From NCBI GenBank assembly GCA_030849805.1, contig JASANZ010002174.1:1-62605 (forward strand): a stretch of DNA of 62,605 nucleotides, written 5' to 3'. How positions within the stretch are numbered: the stretch's first letter is position 1; each line of letters opens with the position of its first letter. Positions 10,548 through 19,776 of the stretch are shown here, one piece after another. The translations under genes and the position numbers were made by a program. This stretch comes from Sergeia podlipaevii (lineage: Eukaryota > Euglenozoa > Kinetoplastea > Trypanosomatida > Trypanosomatidae). A model generated the notes under the pieces. It saw nothing but the letters and a program-made list of their open reading frames with translations, was not told the origin of the DNA and made no database searches.

Positions 10548-12114
10548 TTAGACCCCCTCAAGTACATCGTCTGTATTTAATTTGCTTCTCTCAAAAGTGT
10601 CTGCATTGACAATCAAGACGGAGAAGTCAAAATCAGTTACTGAGAACGATACGTGATCGCGCAGTAAATAGGAGGAGCTCCCCATCTCGCCAAGACGGCT
10701 CCGAATGCGACCGAAACTTATGACCTCTTCCGTATTGCGGAAGGTGTAGTAGGCCGTATGTCCACTACGGTCATCCTCACCTTCGCTGTAGTACCGATTA
10801 GGGTCATCAAAGTTCCCCTCTCGAGCAAACGTTGTGCTGAGCTCCTCGTTATCCAGAAGCTTGTCCCACGGCACCTGCGTTGTTAACAGGAGCTTCACGT
10901 TGTGCTGGTATAGCTCGTCAACTAAAACAACGAACTGATGCACTGCGTTGCGATCACAAGTCGCAATGTGCGGCACATTAGTAACAATAACAGTATGGAA
11001 CGTACGTGCAAGCATTTGAAAATCCGAGGAGGCCAGTCCAGCTTGCGGGGCTGCATAAATCACTAAAATCAAACAAGGCAGCACCATCACATTGAAAAGG
11101 AATTATGGTCATGCGGCCATGATGCCACAGTACGTCATTTCGCACCCACTCAACCTCCCTCCTCCCCCTAAACCCCCGCTCCACACGCTGCACCAGACGC
11201 CGCGCAGCGCTGGTTGAATTGGGGTAGACAAATACGTTGGAGTGACAGTGCTCTGCAGCGGGGCGATCACGATAGTCAATGTCGATGCTACTGTGAAACA
11301 CCTCACAGTGCGCGTGCAAGCATGACAAGAAACTGGAGAAAGAGGACGAAATACGGCACAAATCCTCCGGAGCCCGGTTGCTTGTGGTGATCAAAAACAA
11401 ACCCCGCTGAAATGCTCCAGAGAAAAATGATGCCAGGAGCGCCGCGTGAGCCACATCGAATGTCTGAAACTCATCAAAGCACAGAATGGGGGACTCCGCA
11501 AGAACACTCTCAATGACAAGATCCATAGGCTGCACAGAGTAGAGAGGATCCTGCTTGGCTCGCAAAAGGCCAACTTTCTTTGCTAGTGCCACGCGCTCTA
11601 TCTCCAGCTGCTTCCCTGCACAAACAAGCCGCGTGGCAATATCAGTCATGAAAGAGTGAATATGGGCCCTGCGTTTGTTGAAAGGAGCGGTATCACAAAT
11701 CTCAAAAAGGTCCAGGACCATTGTCTTGCCAATTCCAACATCTCCCCAAATATACAGACCGCGCTTCGCCTCTCCAACGCCCAGTGTGTTTGCATGCAGG
11801 AAGCCTACAGTGCGAGCCGTACGATCCTCGATGGGTAGCAGGCGGTCGAACAGCAAGCGGAGCCACGTAGTCAGACCGGAGAATTTTGGTGATGACGCGG
11901 AGTCCGCCGGAGAAGAGCTAGTGGTGCATACAGCCGCCAGTTTTGGTGAACGAATGAGTTCAAGAAGCGGCGTGCAGGCCTCCGCCATCGCCCGCTGGTC
12001 TGCATTTTCATATATAACGCCCTTTCGCACTAAGTTACTATATAATTCAGTTACTGTTCTTCCGGGAGCTGTGTGGCGAGCCCACATGTTGCGCAGGAGC
12101 TGGGTGCCTCTCAT
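10548..12114 (-). CDS. AFG1: AFG1/LACE1-family mitochondrial AAA-like ATPase, apparent frameshift
   Basis: Two overlapping frames (10978-12114 and 10548-11090) together make one AFG1-like P-loop ATPase of about 520 residues. The first carries Walker A GDVGIGKT (residues 124-131), Walker B ILCFDEFQ (about 210-217) followed by the family FDV, sensor TTSNRAPEDL, and reads to FDFSDLC. The second picks up the family's C-terminal section (ARTFHTVIVTNVP, then FVVLVDELYQHNVKLLLTTQVP). The switch point is a run of four C on the coding strand (plus-strand G at 11047-11050); one base too many there explains the break. AFG1 proteins sit at the mitochondrial inner membrane and assist turnover or insertion of respiratory-chain subunits. 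A sequencing or assembly indel is the simplest explanation; a real pseudogene or a strain-specific lesion is possible. ATG at 12114. Confidence 0.85.
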
Positions 12115-12424
12115 TTCCTCTGTAGTGATTTGAGAGCCTTATTAAACAGCAGTCTCACAAATGGCGGCGATGTTGATCAACGGTGATGAAAACATGCAAA
12201 AAAAAAGGAAAAAAACAGGGTGAAAAAAGTAACTGAATTACGCGCGCAGATATAGACACAACTAAAAAGGAGCTCCAATTACCAAAGATGCGCACTATCT
12301 TCAAACAAAAGAAAAAGAAACTTTACGATAACTAGTGTGTAATGTCTTTATTAAAATGTTTCTGATGATTTTTCTTTTTGGCTTAATATAATAATGGCAA
12401 ATGCAACATCTTACAACTTCCACA
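12115..12424. other. Intergenic between UFL1 and AFG1 genes
   Basis: Short A-rich spacer with an A-run at about 12197-12213 that would be the pyrimidine tract for AFG1 trans-splicing. Nothing else seen. Confidence 0.55.
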
Positions 12425-14725
12425 CTATTGAAGCAGACCCAGAGCAGCTTCCCGTAGTTCCTCCAAAACTGAACACGTCGCTTCATCCATCTTGCCTCCC
12501 TGCAAGACAGTAACTACGGCATCGTTCGCAGTAGACAACATCGCAGGACATCCCTCAAGGGAAATCAGATGCGCCACGACAGCCTTCACCGCCTTTCCAG
12601 GCACTTCTACATGCACGCGACATAGTGCATGGAGCAGCAGCGTGCATATGCGGGCAAAAAGATTGCTGCTCGCTCCTGCATCGCCGCCAAACGTGGCCCC
12701 CGCTACCTCCGCGTATACTGCCTCCTTCATCTTGATGCACGTCTCCCTCTCAGTCTTTTTGTTTGGTGAATAAAATGAAGACACAGCAATCGTTCCGGTG
12801 GTACTGGCTCCCCTTAACGTCTCCAAGAAATCATCAAGAGATTTGCCATTGCCGCTGTCGCAAAGAGGTGCGAGGGACTCACGTGCGCGCTCAGAGAAGG
12901 GCACAAGTGCCTTTCTGAGGCCAGAGACACTGGTCACCTCTTCCAGCGCAGCTGACACCTTGGCATGCAACTCAGAAGAGTCCAGCCCTTCATTCATGAG
13001 TACGTTGCGCACCAGATCATATCCTCTGGTGCTAAGAACATGACGGCACAGAGCTGCGTGCGCGGCCTCGGGAAGCGCGTCCTTGGCCCACGCCACGCCC
13101 TTGGCAGAAATGACAAGTTCAATCCACGCAGAAGCCATTTCTGACTGCAATTCAACCCTGCTGTGCTTCAGCTGGGCTCCAGCATTGCGACTGCGCGCAG
13201 CCATCGCTTTTCGTTCCACTGCCGCAATGACATCCTCCCACGCTGAGGCGACCTCCCTCAGAACATCCTCGTACCTCTCCAAAGGCAGGTCCAAACCTTC
13301 TGCCAGCACATCTAGCACAACAGCGTCGGTAGAGGAAGCGAAACTGCCGCCACCCTCTTGTGCTTGACGCTTGCCTTTCTTCGCTTCCGCAGCGCGCTGC
13401 TCTCCAGACCCGCCACTACTTGAGCTAAGGGCTGTGGTGAGGGCTTCCGATAGCTTCGAGGTTAGCTTCTCCTTGGCGTCCGCACGCACAAGCACACTAT
13501 CCTGTATTAAGTTGCATCCCTCTATCCCGGGGTACAGCTCATGTACGCGCTGCAACAGCACCGGCCAGTCCATTTCAGCAGACACCGAGAGTGGCAGGCA
13601 CTCGGCAAGGTCAACGGCAAGAACATCACCATCCATGAGGGTTTGAAGAGCCGATAACGTGGCGAGATGACGATCCGCAAGAAAGCATTTGCCCAGTGCA
13701 TACCCACATAATGGAAATTCCTCGGAGGCTCGCACAACGGCTTGCTGCTGCCTTTGCGACCCACCACCAACCGCCTGTGCAGTCACGCTCGAAGACGTTT
13801 GTCCGGCCTTTTTGCGTCCACGCCGTGGCGCTGGGGCGGATTGATGTTGCTGCTGCTGACGTGAAGACTCCTCAGTGTCGGTGGTGGGTGCGTTGAACTG
13901 CTTCATCATGTATTGACGCGGGTTGCCAATGCCCATCTTCTGAAGGACAGCGTACTCTACAAAGCCGTTGGAAGCGTATATGTTCTGCACTTGTGCGGTA
14001 CGCTCGCGATCATACACAGCTGGCACGTACAGCTGCGTCCCTTCAAAGCTTCCTGGGAGCTCCGCGCGCACGGCTTCAACAAGTGAAGGCAACAGTGGTG
14101 AAAAAAGTGTATGACGAAAGAAGAAGTCCTGCAGATCGACGGGTTTCGTGGCGGCCAGCAGCCTAGCACGCATCACAACGGCCTGAGAGCGCACAAAGCG
14201 TGTGGTGTAAAGGGCGGAGTCCTGCACAACCGCCTGCATTTTTCCGGACCGGAGCGCGTTCTCAAGAACTTCTTGAGCAAAGGCAGAACTGAGCCTGTGC
14301 ATCGTTGCAAATTGTGTGATGGTGAGGGAACCCACCTCGCGCAGCGTGTCTGCGGCAGAGCATACAGTAGAATCCAAGTACTGATCGGTCATGAGCTCAC
14401 CGCCAACAAGACGAATAGAGAGGTCCTCTTCCAGAATTGACGGCAACACTCGCTCCACTTGAAACGCATGTACCGTGAGCAGCCCAGGAAGTTCCACCAC
14501 GTTCAATCGACCGCCGCTCGCCGTTACCTCGTCAACAATTTCGCGTTTAAGCTCATCCCACGTGAGGTACTCCTTAGCATCTGTAGTGTAGAGAAGCTCA
14601 ATCAGTTTCTTCTTGATAAGTTCATTGGCAATCTCCACTGCGTTACGCTCACTGATCTGGTTTGGCACCTCCGCCTGCTGTAGCGTCTGAAACTGCTTCA
14701 CGAGTGCGCTCAGCTCTGCGTCCAT
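12425..14725 (-). CDS. UFL1: UFM1-protein E3 ligase 1 (UFL1)
   Basis: 766 residues, close to the ~790 of animal UFL1. E3 scaffold that transfers the ubiquitin-like UFM1 from UFC1 to targets, chiefly at the ER (ribosome UFMylation, ER-phagy). Recognition rests on the N-terminal winged-helix array: an initial helix, then SERNAVEIANELIKKKLIELLYTTDAKEYLTWDEL and GGRLNVVELPGLLTV, matching the animal protein segment by segment. The middle has a basic Gln/Ala/Lys-rich linker (about residues 285-335), and the C-terminal half is helical. The frame opens five codons upstream on a GTG; the ATG at 14725 gives the conserved start. UFL1 has no catalytic cysteine, and none is expected. Its presence implies the rest of the pathway (UFM1, UBA5, UFC1, DDRGK1) elsewhere in the genome. 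Confidence 0.88.
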   Translation of the reverse strand: MDAELSALVKQFQTLQQAEVPNQISERNAVEIANELIKKKLIELLYTTDAKEYLTWDELKREIVDEVTASGGRLNVVELPGLLTVHAFQVERVLPSILEEDLSIRLVGGELMTDQYLDSTVCSAADTLREVGSLTITQFATMHRLSSAFAQEVLENALRSGKMQAVVQDSALYTTRFVRSQAVVMRARLLAATKPVDLQDFFFRHTLFSPLLPSLVEAVRAELPGSFEGTQLYVPAVYDRERTAQVQNIYASNGFVEYAVLQKMGIGNPRQYMMKQFNAPTTDTEESSRQQQQHQSAPAPRRGRKKAGQTSSSVTAQAVGGGSQRQQQAVVRASEEFPLCGYALGKCFLADRHLATLSALQTLMDGDVLAVDLAECLPLSVSAEMDWPVLLQRVHELYPGIEGCNLIQDSVLVRADAKEKLTSKLSEALTTALSSSSGGSGEQRAAEAKKGKRQAQEGGGSFASSTDAVVLDVLAEGLDLPLERYEDVLREVASAWEDVIAAVERKAMAARSRNAGAQLKHSRVELQSEMASAWIELVISAKGVAWAKDALPEAAHAALCRHVLSTRGYDLVRNVLMNEGLDSSELHAKVSAALEEVTSVSGLRKALVPFSERARESLAPLCDSGNGKSLDDFLETLRGASTTGTIAVSSFYSPNKKTERETCIKMKEAVYAEVAGATFGGDAGASSNLFARICTLLLHALCRVHVEVPGKAVKAVVAHLISLEGCPAMLSTANDAVVTVLQGGKMDEATCSVLEELREAALGLLQ

Positions 14726-15250
14726 TGCTTCAAAGCACACCTACCAAACGAATGAACGTATTACGTACAATGTTTACTTCTGAGAGTATCATATCAACAT
14801 TATGTAAGTTCCAGGAATCCAAGAAGTAATGCAGAAAAAGGCATAGATAAATAAAAATTGAGTAAAAGGAAAAAGGAAGCAGACTTAGAAGAAAGAAAAA
14901 AAAACAGATATAACAGTTTCGTGCTCAGAGCGATCGGGTGCAAAACGTTCACCTTGTTTACATATATTCCTTTACAAGAAAATATATAGCACGTTATAAG
15001 CGAACGCCAGAAAATAAAGAGAAAGTAGAAATCATGCGACCAGCAAGAATGACTAAGATGAACAGCCGTTCGATAGGGCATCACAAGAAAACGACAGATG
15101 AGCGTGCGCATAAGCCAAAAAGAAAGTGTTGAATATATAGTACCATTTTCGTGTGTTCAGCATTTTATCCACCCCCTTTTTTTTTGTCTGAAGAAAAGAA
15201 TGAAAGCGATAGCAACCAATGAGGTGAGACGGTATGCCCCCTCTACCCCT
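14726..15250. other. Intergenic between thioesterase and UFL1 genes
   Basis: A/G-rich plus strand around 14865-14910, a candidate pyrimidine tract for UFL1, and an opposite-sense T-run at about 15178-15186 in the presumed thioesterase 3' UTR. No gene seen. Confidence 0.55.
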
Positions 15251-15712
15251 TCAAACAACGGAAAGCACGTGTGTGCCGCGCGCGTAGATTTCTCCAGTCT
15301 TCTCGTTTTCAAAAGAAAAATCAGTAAAAATGACGTTGTCGGCTTGGTTTACTAATCTTGTGACGCATGCACATTCCTTGTTCTCAAAGACTGCGGAAAG
15401 GAAACTAATCTCAAAGCTCAGAGAACGAACAGTGTTTTCAGGAACTGCAGAGGTGGCATGGATACGGGTAAAGACATCCGCAAGTGTAGCCAAAGCGCCA
15501 CCATGAACGGAGTGAAATCCGTTGAGCGCGTCGTGCTTTGCATGCCATGGGAACACCATACCACTCGCGCATTGATACACCTTTTCTGGCTTGAACAACA
15601 CCGTGTCAAGCATGCTCGCGCTGTAGTTCTGCGAATTGCTCTGCATGCAAGAGGCAACAGCGGCAACCTGAGCCACTGTCACTTGTTGAAGTGCTGCACG
15701 TGAGCAGTTCAT
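15251..15712 (-). CDS. Hotdog-fold acyl-CoA thioesterase (PaaI/ACOT13-like)
   Basis: 153 residues, the normal size for a single hotdog domain. The 4HBT signature is present as FHSVHGGALATLADV (about residues 70-85): the HGG turn at the start of the hot-dog helix with the Asp that is catalytic in this family eleven residues on. Family members hydrolyse acyl-CoA or aryl-CoA thioesters as tetramers. No clear targeting peptide, though the N-terminus (MNCSRAALQQVTVAQ) could be a weak mitochondrial one. The chain length or type of substrate cannot be told. ATG at 15712. Confidence 0.85.
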   Translation of the reverse strand: MNCSRAALQQVTVAQVAAVASCMQSNSQNYSASMLDTVLFKPEKVYQCASGMVFPWHAKHDALNGFHSVHGGALATLADVFTRIHATSAVPENTVRSLSFEISFLSAVFENKECACVTRLVNQADNVIFTDFSFENEKTGEIYARGTHVLSVV

Positions 15713-16097
15713 GGTGGTGCGTAAAAAGCTCTCTAGCGTTATCTGTTCTTATACACAAACAACAACAACAACGAAAACTGTTTGATTACTTGTTGTCCAA
15801 TGTAAAGGAAATAGAAAGAAAAAGAGGAAAATAAAGCAATCGGGTAAATGCAGTGAGGTAAAATGCTAGCGTCAGTCACCAACATAACACGGCATGTGCT
15901 ACACACTCAACGAGTAGCATCCTCTGCAATGGAACGCTTAGTGCTAGAAGACAAGTTAGCAGCAATCACACCAACAAACAGATATCTTTCTTTACCTCTA
16001 TTGTAAACGTGACGCAAAATGTGTAAGCAGAAACCATCAAGGGCGGCGATATACAACCAGGAGCAGGACGAAATGCACTCAAAAAGAAATACAACCA
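15713..16097. other. Intergenic between SET protein and thioesterase genes
   Basis: CAA repeats at about 15756-15775 and purine-rich DNA at 15805-15835, which are pyrimidine-rich in the transcript and fit a splice signal for the thioesterase. A 68-codon open frame overlaps the SET gene end but has no protein-like features. Confidence 0.55.
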
Positions 16098-17282
16098 CTA
16101 GCGCGGCTCCCATGAACTGACAGTTTCCTCAAAAAAGAACTCCAAATCCCTCACTACGTCCTCGTGCGTGTGTGCAAATGTCTGCGGCTCTGATAGATCC
16201 ACAAGTGAAGTTGAACGTTTTATTGCCCTTTTCCGTGTGCTCGGCAGCAGCGCAAATGCGGTGCGGAGGGAAGTAAACTCACTCCGCGGCATGCAGTCGA
16301 GTTGCTCCAGTTTCTTTACAGACAGAGGGTCTGCGCAATGCCGCGCGTGCAGCTGGGCACCACCTAGCGCCACGACCTCGCCACAGCCACGGCACTTACT
16401 CGCTGGCTTTGCCACGTAGCCATCTCTGGCACGGCGCCTAGGAGCTTCGTCTGTATCCTTTGGTGTGTCGGCGCGCGCACGCTTAAGCCTCGAATGATCC
16501 TTCTTTAGCTCCGCTTCCTCGCGCGAGCGGTGGCCCTTTTCCTGCTGGGCATTACGCTCCAGAATGCGCTCCTGCAGCTGTGCATAAGACTCAAAACCCC
16601 AGTATGTAGGCCCGTAGAGAGCAAAAATCTCTTCTCCAGGACGCAGATCGCGTGTTGCCACTAGAAACACACGTCCAGGAAAGCGATCGTACTCCATCAT
16701 CTCCGCGTTGGCATGGCCCGGACCGTTGTCATTAATGAAGGTTGCCAGTGAGAGGTGCTCTCCGTTAGCATCAACGCCATCAATGTACCTTTCAGTGAGT
16801 CGCACTCGCACCACGTAAACGTTTGCCTCAAGCCTTGGCGACGGCCCCGCCAGGTCTCTGCCACGATACTCACAGAAGATGCACCCCTGCGGGATACGCC
16901 GTGTTGTGCGCACAAACAGACCAAAGCCAGCACACTTGCCAATACTCGACGGCCCCGGTAGCAGAAACCGGTGCTCGACAGCGGCTGGAATGTACCGAGT
17001 ACAGCACGAATCACTAACCTGCAAGAGCCGCATGCCAAGCTCCTGGTAGGCCTCAGTCACGAGCAAGTTGAGCCGACAGCTGAGCATCATGTTTCTGGTG
17101 GTATACGTGTCTTCAGAAAACCGTTGCAACGTGCCATCACGAGTCATGTAGTAGCACATCAGTTCCACAAGCTCCTCGTCCAGCACCCCTCCAAAGTTGC
17201 GTGAAATAGCAGGAACACTCAGAGGCACACCAACCTCAAGGCACATCTTCAAGATAATTCGTTTAACGACTTCATATAACAT
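16098..17282 (-). CDS. SET-domain protein with C-terminal C2HC zinc finger
   Basis: 394 residues. The SET domain spans roughly residues 100-230: GFGLFVRTTRRIPQGCIFCEYRG opens it, YIDGVDANGEHLSLATFINDN carries the region that is usually NHxxxPN, and FLVATRDLRPGEEIFALYG closes it with the catalytic Tyr. An N-terminal helical region precedes it (about 1-95). The linker is charged and Arg/Lys-rich with possible nuclear signals (around RRRARDGY). A C2HC-type finger follows (CRGC then LHARHC, about 299-318). The usual NHS of the SET core is replaced by INDN, so activity needs testing. Likely a protein lysine methyltransferase, target unknown. ATG at 17282. Confidence 0.82.
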   Translation of the reverse strand: MLYEVVKRIILKMCLEVGVPLSVPAISRNFGGVLDEELVELMCYYMTRDGTLQRFSEDTYTTRNMMLSCRLNLLVTEAYQELGMRLLQVSDSCCTRYIPAAVEHRFLLPGPSSIGKCAGFGLFVRTTRRIPQGCIFCEYRGRDLAGPSPRLEANVYVVRVRLTERYIDGVDANGEHLSLATFINDNGPGHANAEMMEYDRFPGRVFLVATRDLRPGEEIFALYGPTYWGFESYAQLQERILERNAQQEKGHRSREEAELKKDHSRLKRARADTPKDTDEAPRRRARDGYVAKPASKCRGCGEVVALGGAQLHARHCADPLSVKKLEQLDCMPRSEFTSLRTAFALLPSTRKRAIKRSTSLVDLSEPQTFAHTHEDVVRDLEFFFEETVSSWEPR

Positions 17283-17972
17283 GCATCTAAGTTCTGTAAT
17301 TAAGAAATTTGAGTGAGCGCTACGGCGGAGCGCACAAAGAAATAATACTCAATATTTTTTCTAAAAAAAAACTGGATATTGATTACTGTAAATATGCCTA
17401 TGCGTGTAGTACTGACCTAGAATAGAATTTAGCAAAAAAAAAAAAAGCAGAATGAAAGCGATACTTTTTGATGCAATTAAGCAAAAAAAAAAATGAGCAT
17501 ACAAAATGACAAACAGAGAAATGAAGCAAGCCACATTTGTTGAAAGGGCTACAGAAAAAAAACTGCCTAAACAGGAGGGAAGAACATTTGTCCCTCTATC
17601 TCGTAAAAGACAGGAATAATAAAGCTGCCATGCAGCCCAAAAAAAAAATGTGTGTTCCTCCCGCTTTTCTTCGTGTAGGCAAAATGGAAAAACAAGTGCG
17701 ATACTCGTTCGTTCAAAAGGGGGAGAAAGAAATGGCGAAGTCTCTAGAAGTTGCAAAGCGAATACAAAAAAAAAAGGTTCACAGTAAAAAAAAAAACGCA
17801 AAGCACAACAGATATGTATAGAGAGAGACTAACGGCAACAGTAGCTTCTTGTCGTGGCGTCGTCAGGTATCAACCTTTATGCCCTTACTAGAGTCAACAA
17901 AGACGTCACCTCCACAGAGTGGCAATATTGCAATCCACAGTAACACTCAAAAGCAAACAAAAAAGGGGGGAG
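17283..17972. other. Intergenic between transporter and SET genes
   Basis: Repeated A-runs (about 17363-17370, 17433-17444, 17484-17492, 17639-17648, 17766-17800), giving several alternative pyrimidine tracts for the SET mRNA. No gene seen. Confidence 0.6.
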
Positions 17973-19379
17973 CTAGGAAGCAAAGAAAACCGTCACGAGG
18001 GTGCCAGACACTGAAAATAAAATGCCACCAATTAAGAGCAGCCAGCTCGTTATAGCATCAAAGAAGCTAGTGAGATATGTACCAGAGTGCCGCATCTGCA
18101 TAGAGAAGAGAGCTGGAAACGTCATGGACAGCGTAGCACTGAAAAGAGCACCGAGAATGGACACCATGCGCGCGACATCTGGAAGGAAGATAGCAAGCAC
18201 TGTAGCAGCAATGGAAAGGGAAATACCAAGCTTAATACGCATAGGTTTCGGAACTTTTATGGAAGTACCATCTGAAAAGAACATAAAGGCGGCGAGGCGG
18301 CACGGGAACATCGAAAACACATATGAGATCGCAGCGCTAAAACAGCACAGCAGCTGGCACACCAACATCAAGTAGTCGTGCTGAGAGTCGTACAACGTCA
18401 GAATATTACCCGATTTAAGGTCAGGGAACGTAAGACTGCCAAAGACTCCCAGAGTCACGTAAAACCCGGTGATCACGAATAGCGTAATGGACACTGCGGA
18501 CAATATCTTCCGGCCTGATCTATCGTGGAGATCTTTAATAACGGCCATTACATTAGACTGCACTTCGTACGAGAACACAAATATAGGCGCTACAAAAAGA
18601 TATGGCAGCACTAATCTGAAGGAGGAGCCTTTCAGCGAAGAATTGCTGGGTACTGCCGTTTGAGGCGGAACAGCGGGCTCGCCCCCTTCGGTCTGCACTG
18701 GCACAAGATAACGGAACACCACCGAAAAAAGAATAAATATGGTGAATACATTGCTCACAAACCCTTTGGTACGCAGCGAGGCAAGTCGCGAGTTGAACGT
18801 GAGCGGAGTAATAACAAACATCGAGAGAACAAGAAACACGATCGACCCGACCTCACCTCGTAAAACGTCAGGCAAAAACGTAGCCTTCCCTGACAGAATA
18901 GGCGTGATGCTGTCCTTTATAAAACTGAGATACACAACAGCGCCGCCAAAATTGTATAAAAAAAGAATCGAGCGCACACACCAGCGACCCTTGGAGCCCA
19001 AAAAGAAGCCAGCGACCGTTTCGTAGTCCTCAGAGTCCGCAGATACGGAGGCCAGCGCCAGAATTCGGACAGAAAGAAAGGTAATCACAATACAAAATAC
19101 AACACAGCACGCTGCAAATACCCAGCCGCCCATAACAAATGCAAGTGGAACCGACAGCATCGTTGGTGTCGCGGCGGTGGTAATAAGACCCAACGCACCA
19201 GCAAGCACACTCTCACCGGAACAGCACACCTCTAGCAGGGACCCCTTCATTTCCTCAAGACTGCTGAAAGTTCGATTGTCAAAGAAAATGCTTTCGTTGT
19301 TGCCTTGGCGCCAGTTACCATGATCAAGATCGTCGCTGTTCGCCACTAACGGATCGCTTTCGTGCGCATCGTTGTGCAT
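17973..19379 (-). CDS. Amino-acid transporter, AAAP family (trypanosomatid AAT type)
   Basis: 468 residues from the ATG at 19379; an upstream in-frame extension of 34 codons is Phe-rich pyrimidine-tract translation and is left out. Polytopic membrane protein with about 10-11 hydrophobic segments, starting with the family's GALGLITTAATPTMLSVPLAF, an unwound helix 1 typical of amino-acid/auxin permeases. A hydrophilic, acidic N-terminus of about 85 residues precedes it, as in other trypanosomatid AATs. It should import amino acids or polyamines at the plasma membrane or an acidic organelle; substrate cannot be predicted. Trypanosomatids carry many paralogues, often in arrays; only one is present here. 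Confidence 0.9.
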   Translation of the reverse strand: MHNDAHESDPLVANSDDLDHGNWRQGNNESIFFDNRTFSSLEEMKGSLLEVCCSGESVLAGALGLITTAATPTMLSVPLAFVMGGWVFAACCVVFCIVITFLSVRILALASVSADSEDYETVAGFFLGSKGRWCVRSILFLYNFGGAVVYLSFIKDSITPILSGKATFLPDVLRGEVGSIVFLVLSMFVITPLTFNSRLASLRTKGFVSNVFTIFILFSVVFRYLVPVQTEGGEPAVPPQTAVPSNSSLKGSSFRLVLPYLFVAPIFVFSYEVQSNVMAVIKDLHDRSGRKILSAVSITLFVITGFYVTLGVFGSLTFPDLKSGNILTLYDSQHDYLMLVCQLLCCFSAAISYVFSMFPCRLAAFMFFSDGTSIKVPKPMRIKLGISLSIAATVLAIFLPDVARMVSILGALFSATLSMTFPALFSMQMRHSGTYLTSFFDAITSWLLLIGGILFSVSGTLVTVFFAS

Positions 19380-19441
19380 TTGCGTCAAATATATATGGAA
19401 ATCAAACAGGTATATGTATGAGAAAGAAGAGTCACAGTAAT

Positions 19442-19475
19442 CTATATTCAACAAACAAGCAAAAAAAAAAAAAGG
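19442..19475 (-). promoter_or_regulatory. Putative SL trans-splice acceptor of amino-acid transporter
   Basis: Twelve T in a row on the coding strand, then GCTTGTTTGTTGAATATAG; the first AG is the complement of 19442-19443, about 62 nt upstream of the ATG. It lies inside the apparent upstream open frame, which supports the shorter protein start. Confidence 0.5.
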
Positions 19476-19632
19476 TGTCACGTTCTGTATAAGAAGAAAA
19501 GAAAACCCCCTGGAAGTATGACAGTAGATATATATACATGTAGAGAAAACAAAGGGAGAAAGAGAAAGAAAATCAGCAAAAGCTATTCAAGAACAGCTGC
19601 AGCATGCAATAGTAAGAAGGAATCGTGCCGCC

Positions 19633-19652
19633 ACATATATATATATATATAT
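19633..19652. repeat. (TA)n microsatellite
   Basis: About nine alternating AT units in the 3' UTR side of the TMEM65-like gene. Confidence 0.85.
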
Positions 19653-19776
19653 TAAAGAGCAAAATTAATGGAGCAAAAATCATAATTGTAGAGTAAATCG
19701 ATAGTGCCCTGTAGTTCATTTACATGCGCAATTGCGTTGAATCTTGAAGTGTATGTGTATGAGTGTATGAAAACAG

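Larger units (their letters stand above)
19380..19776. other. Intergenic between TMEM65-like and transporter genes
   Basis: Holds the transporter 5' UTR and splice signal, purine-rich DNA and a TA microsatellite at about 19633-19652. No gene seen. Confidence 0.6.

Noticed and set aside
14726..14740. Upstream starts on GTG or TTG for several genes (UFL1, THYN1-like, nucleoporin, phosphatase, RRM and others)
   Set aside because: Nuclear kinetoplastid genes start on ATG; in each case the next in-frame ATG gives the expected protein start.
15907..16113. 68-codon frame overlapping the end of the SET gene
   Set aside because: Overlaps a real gene, no conserved pattern and no splice site suited to it.
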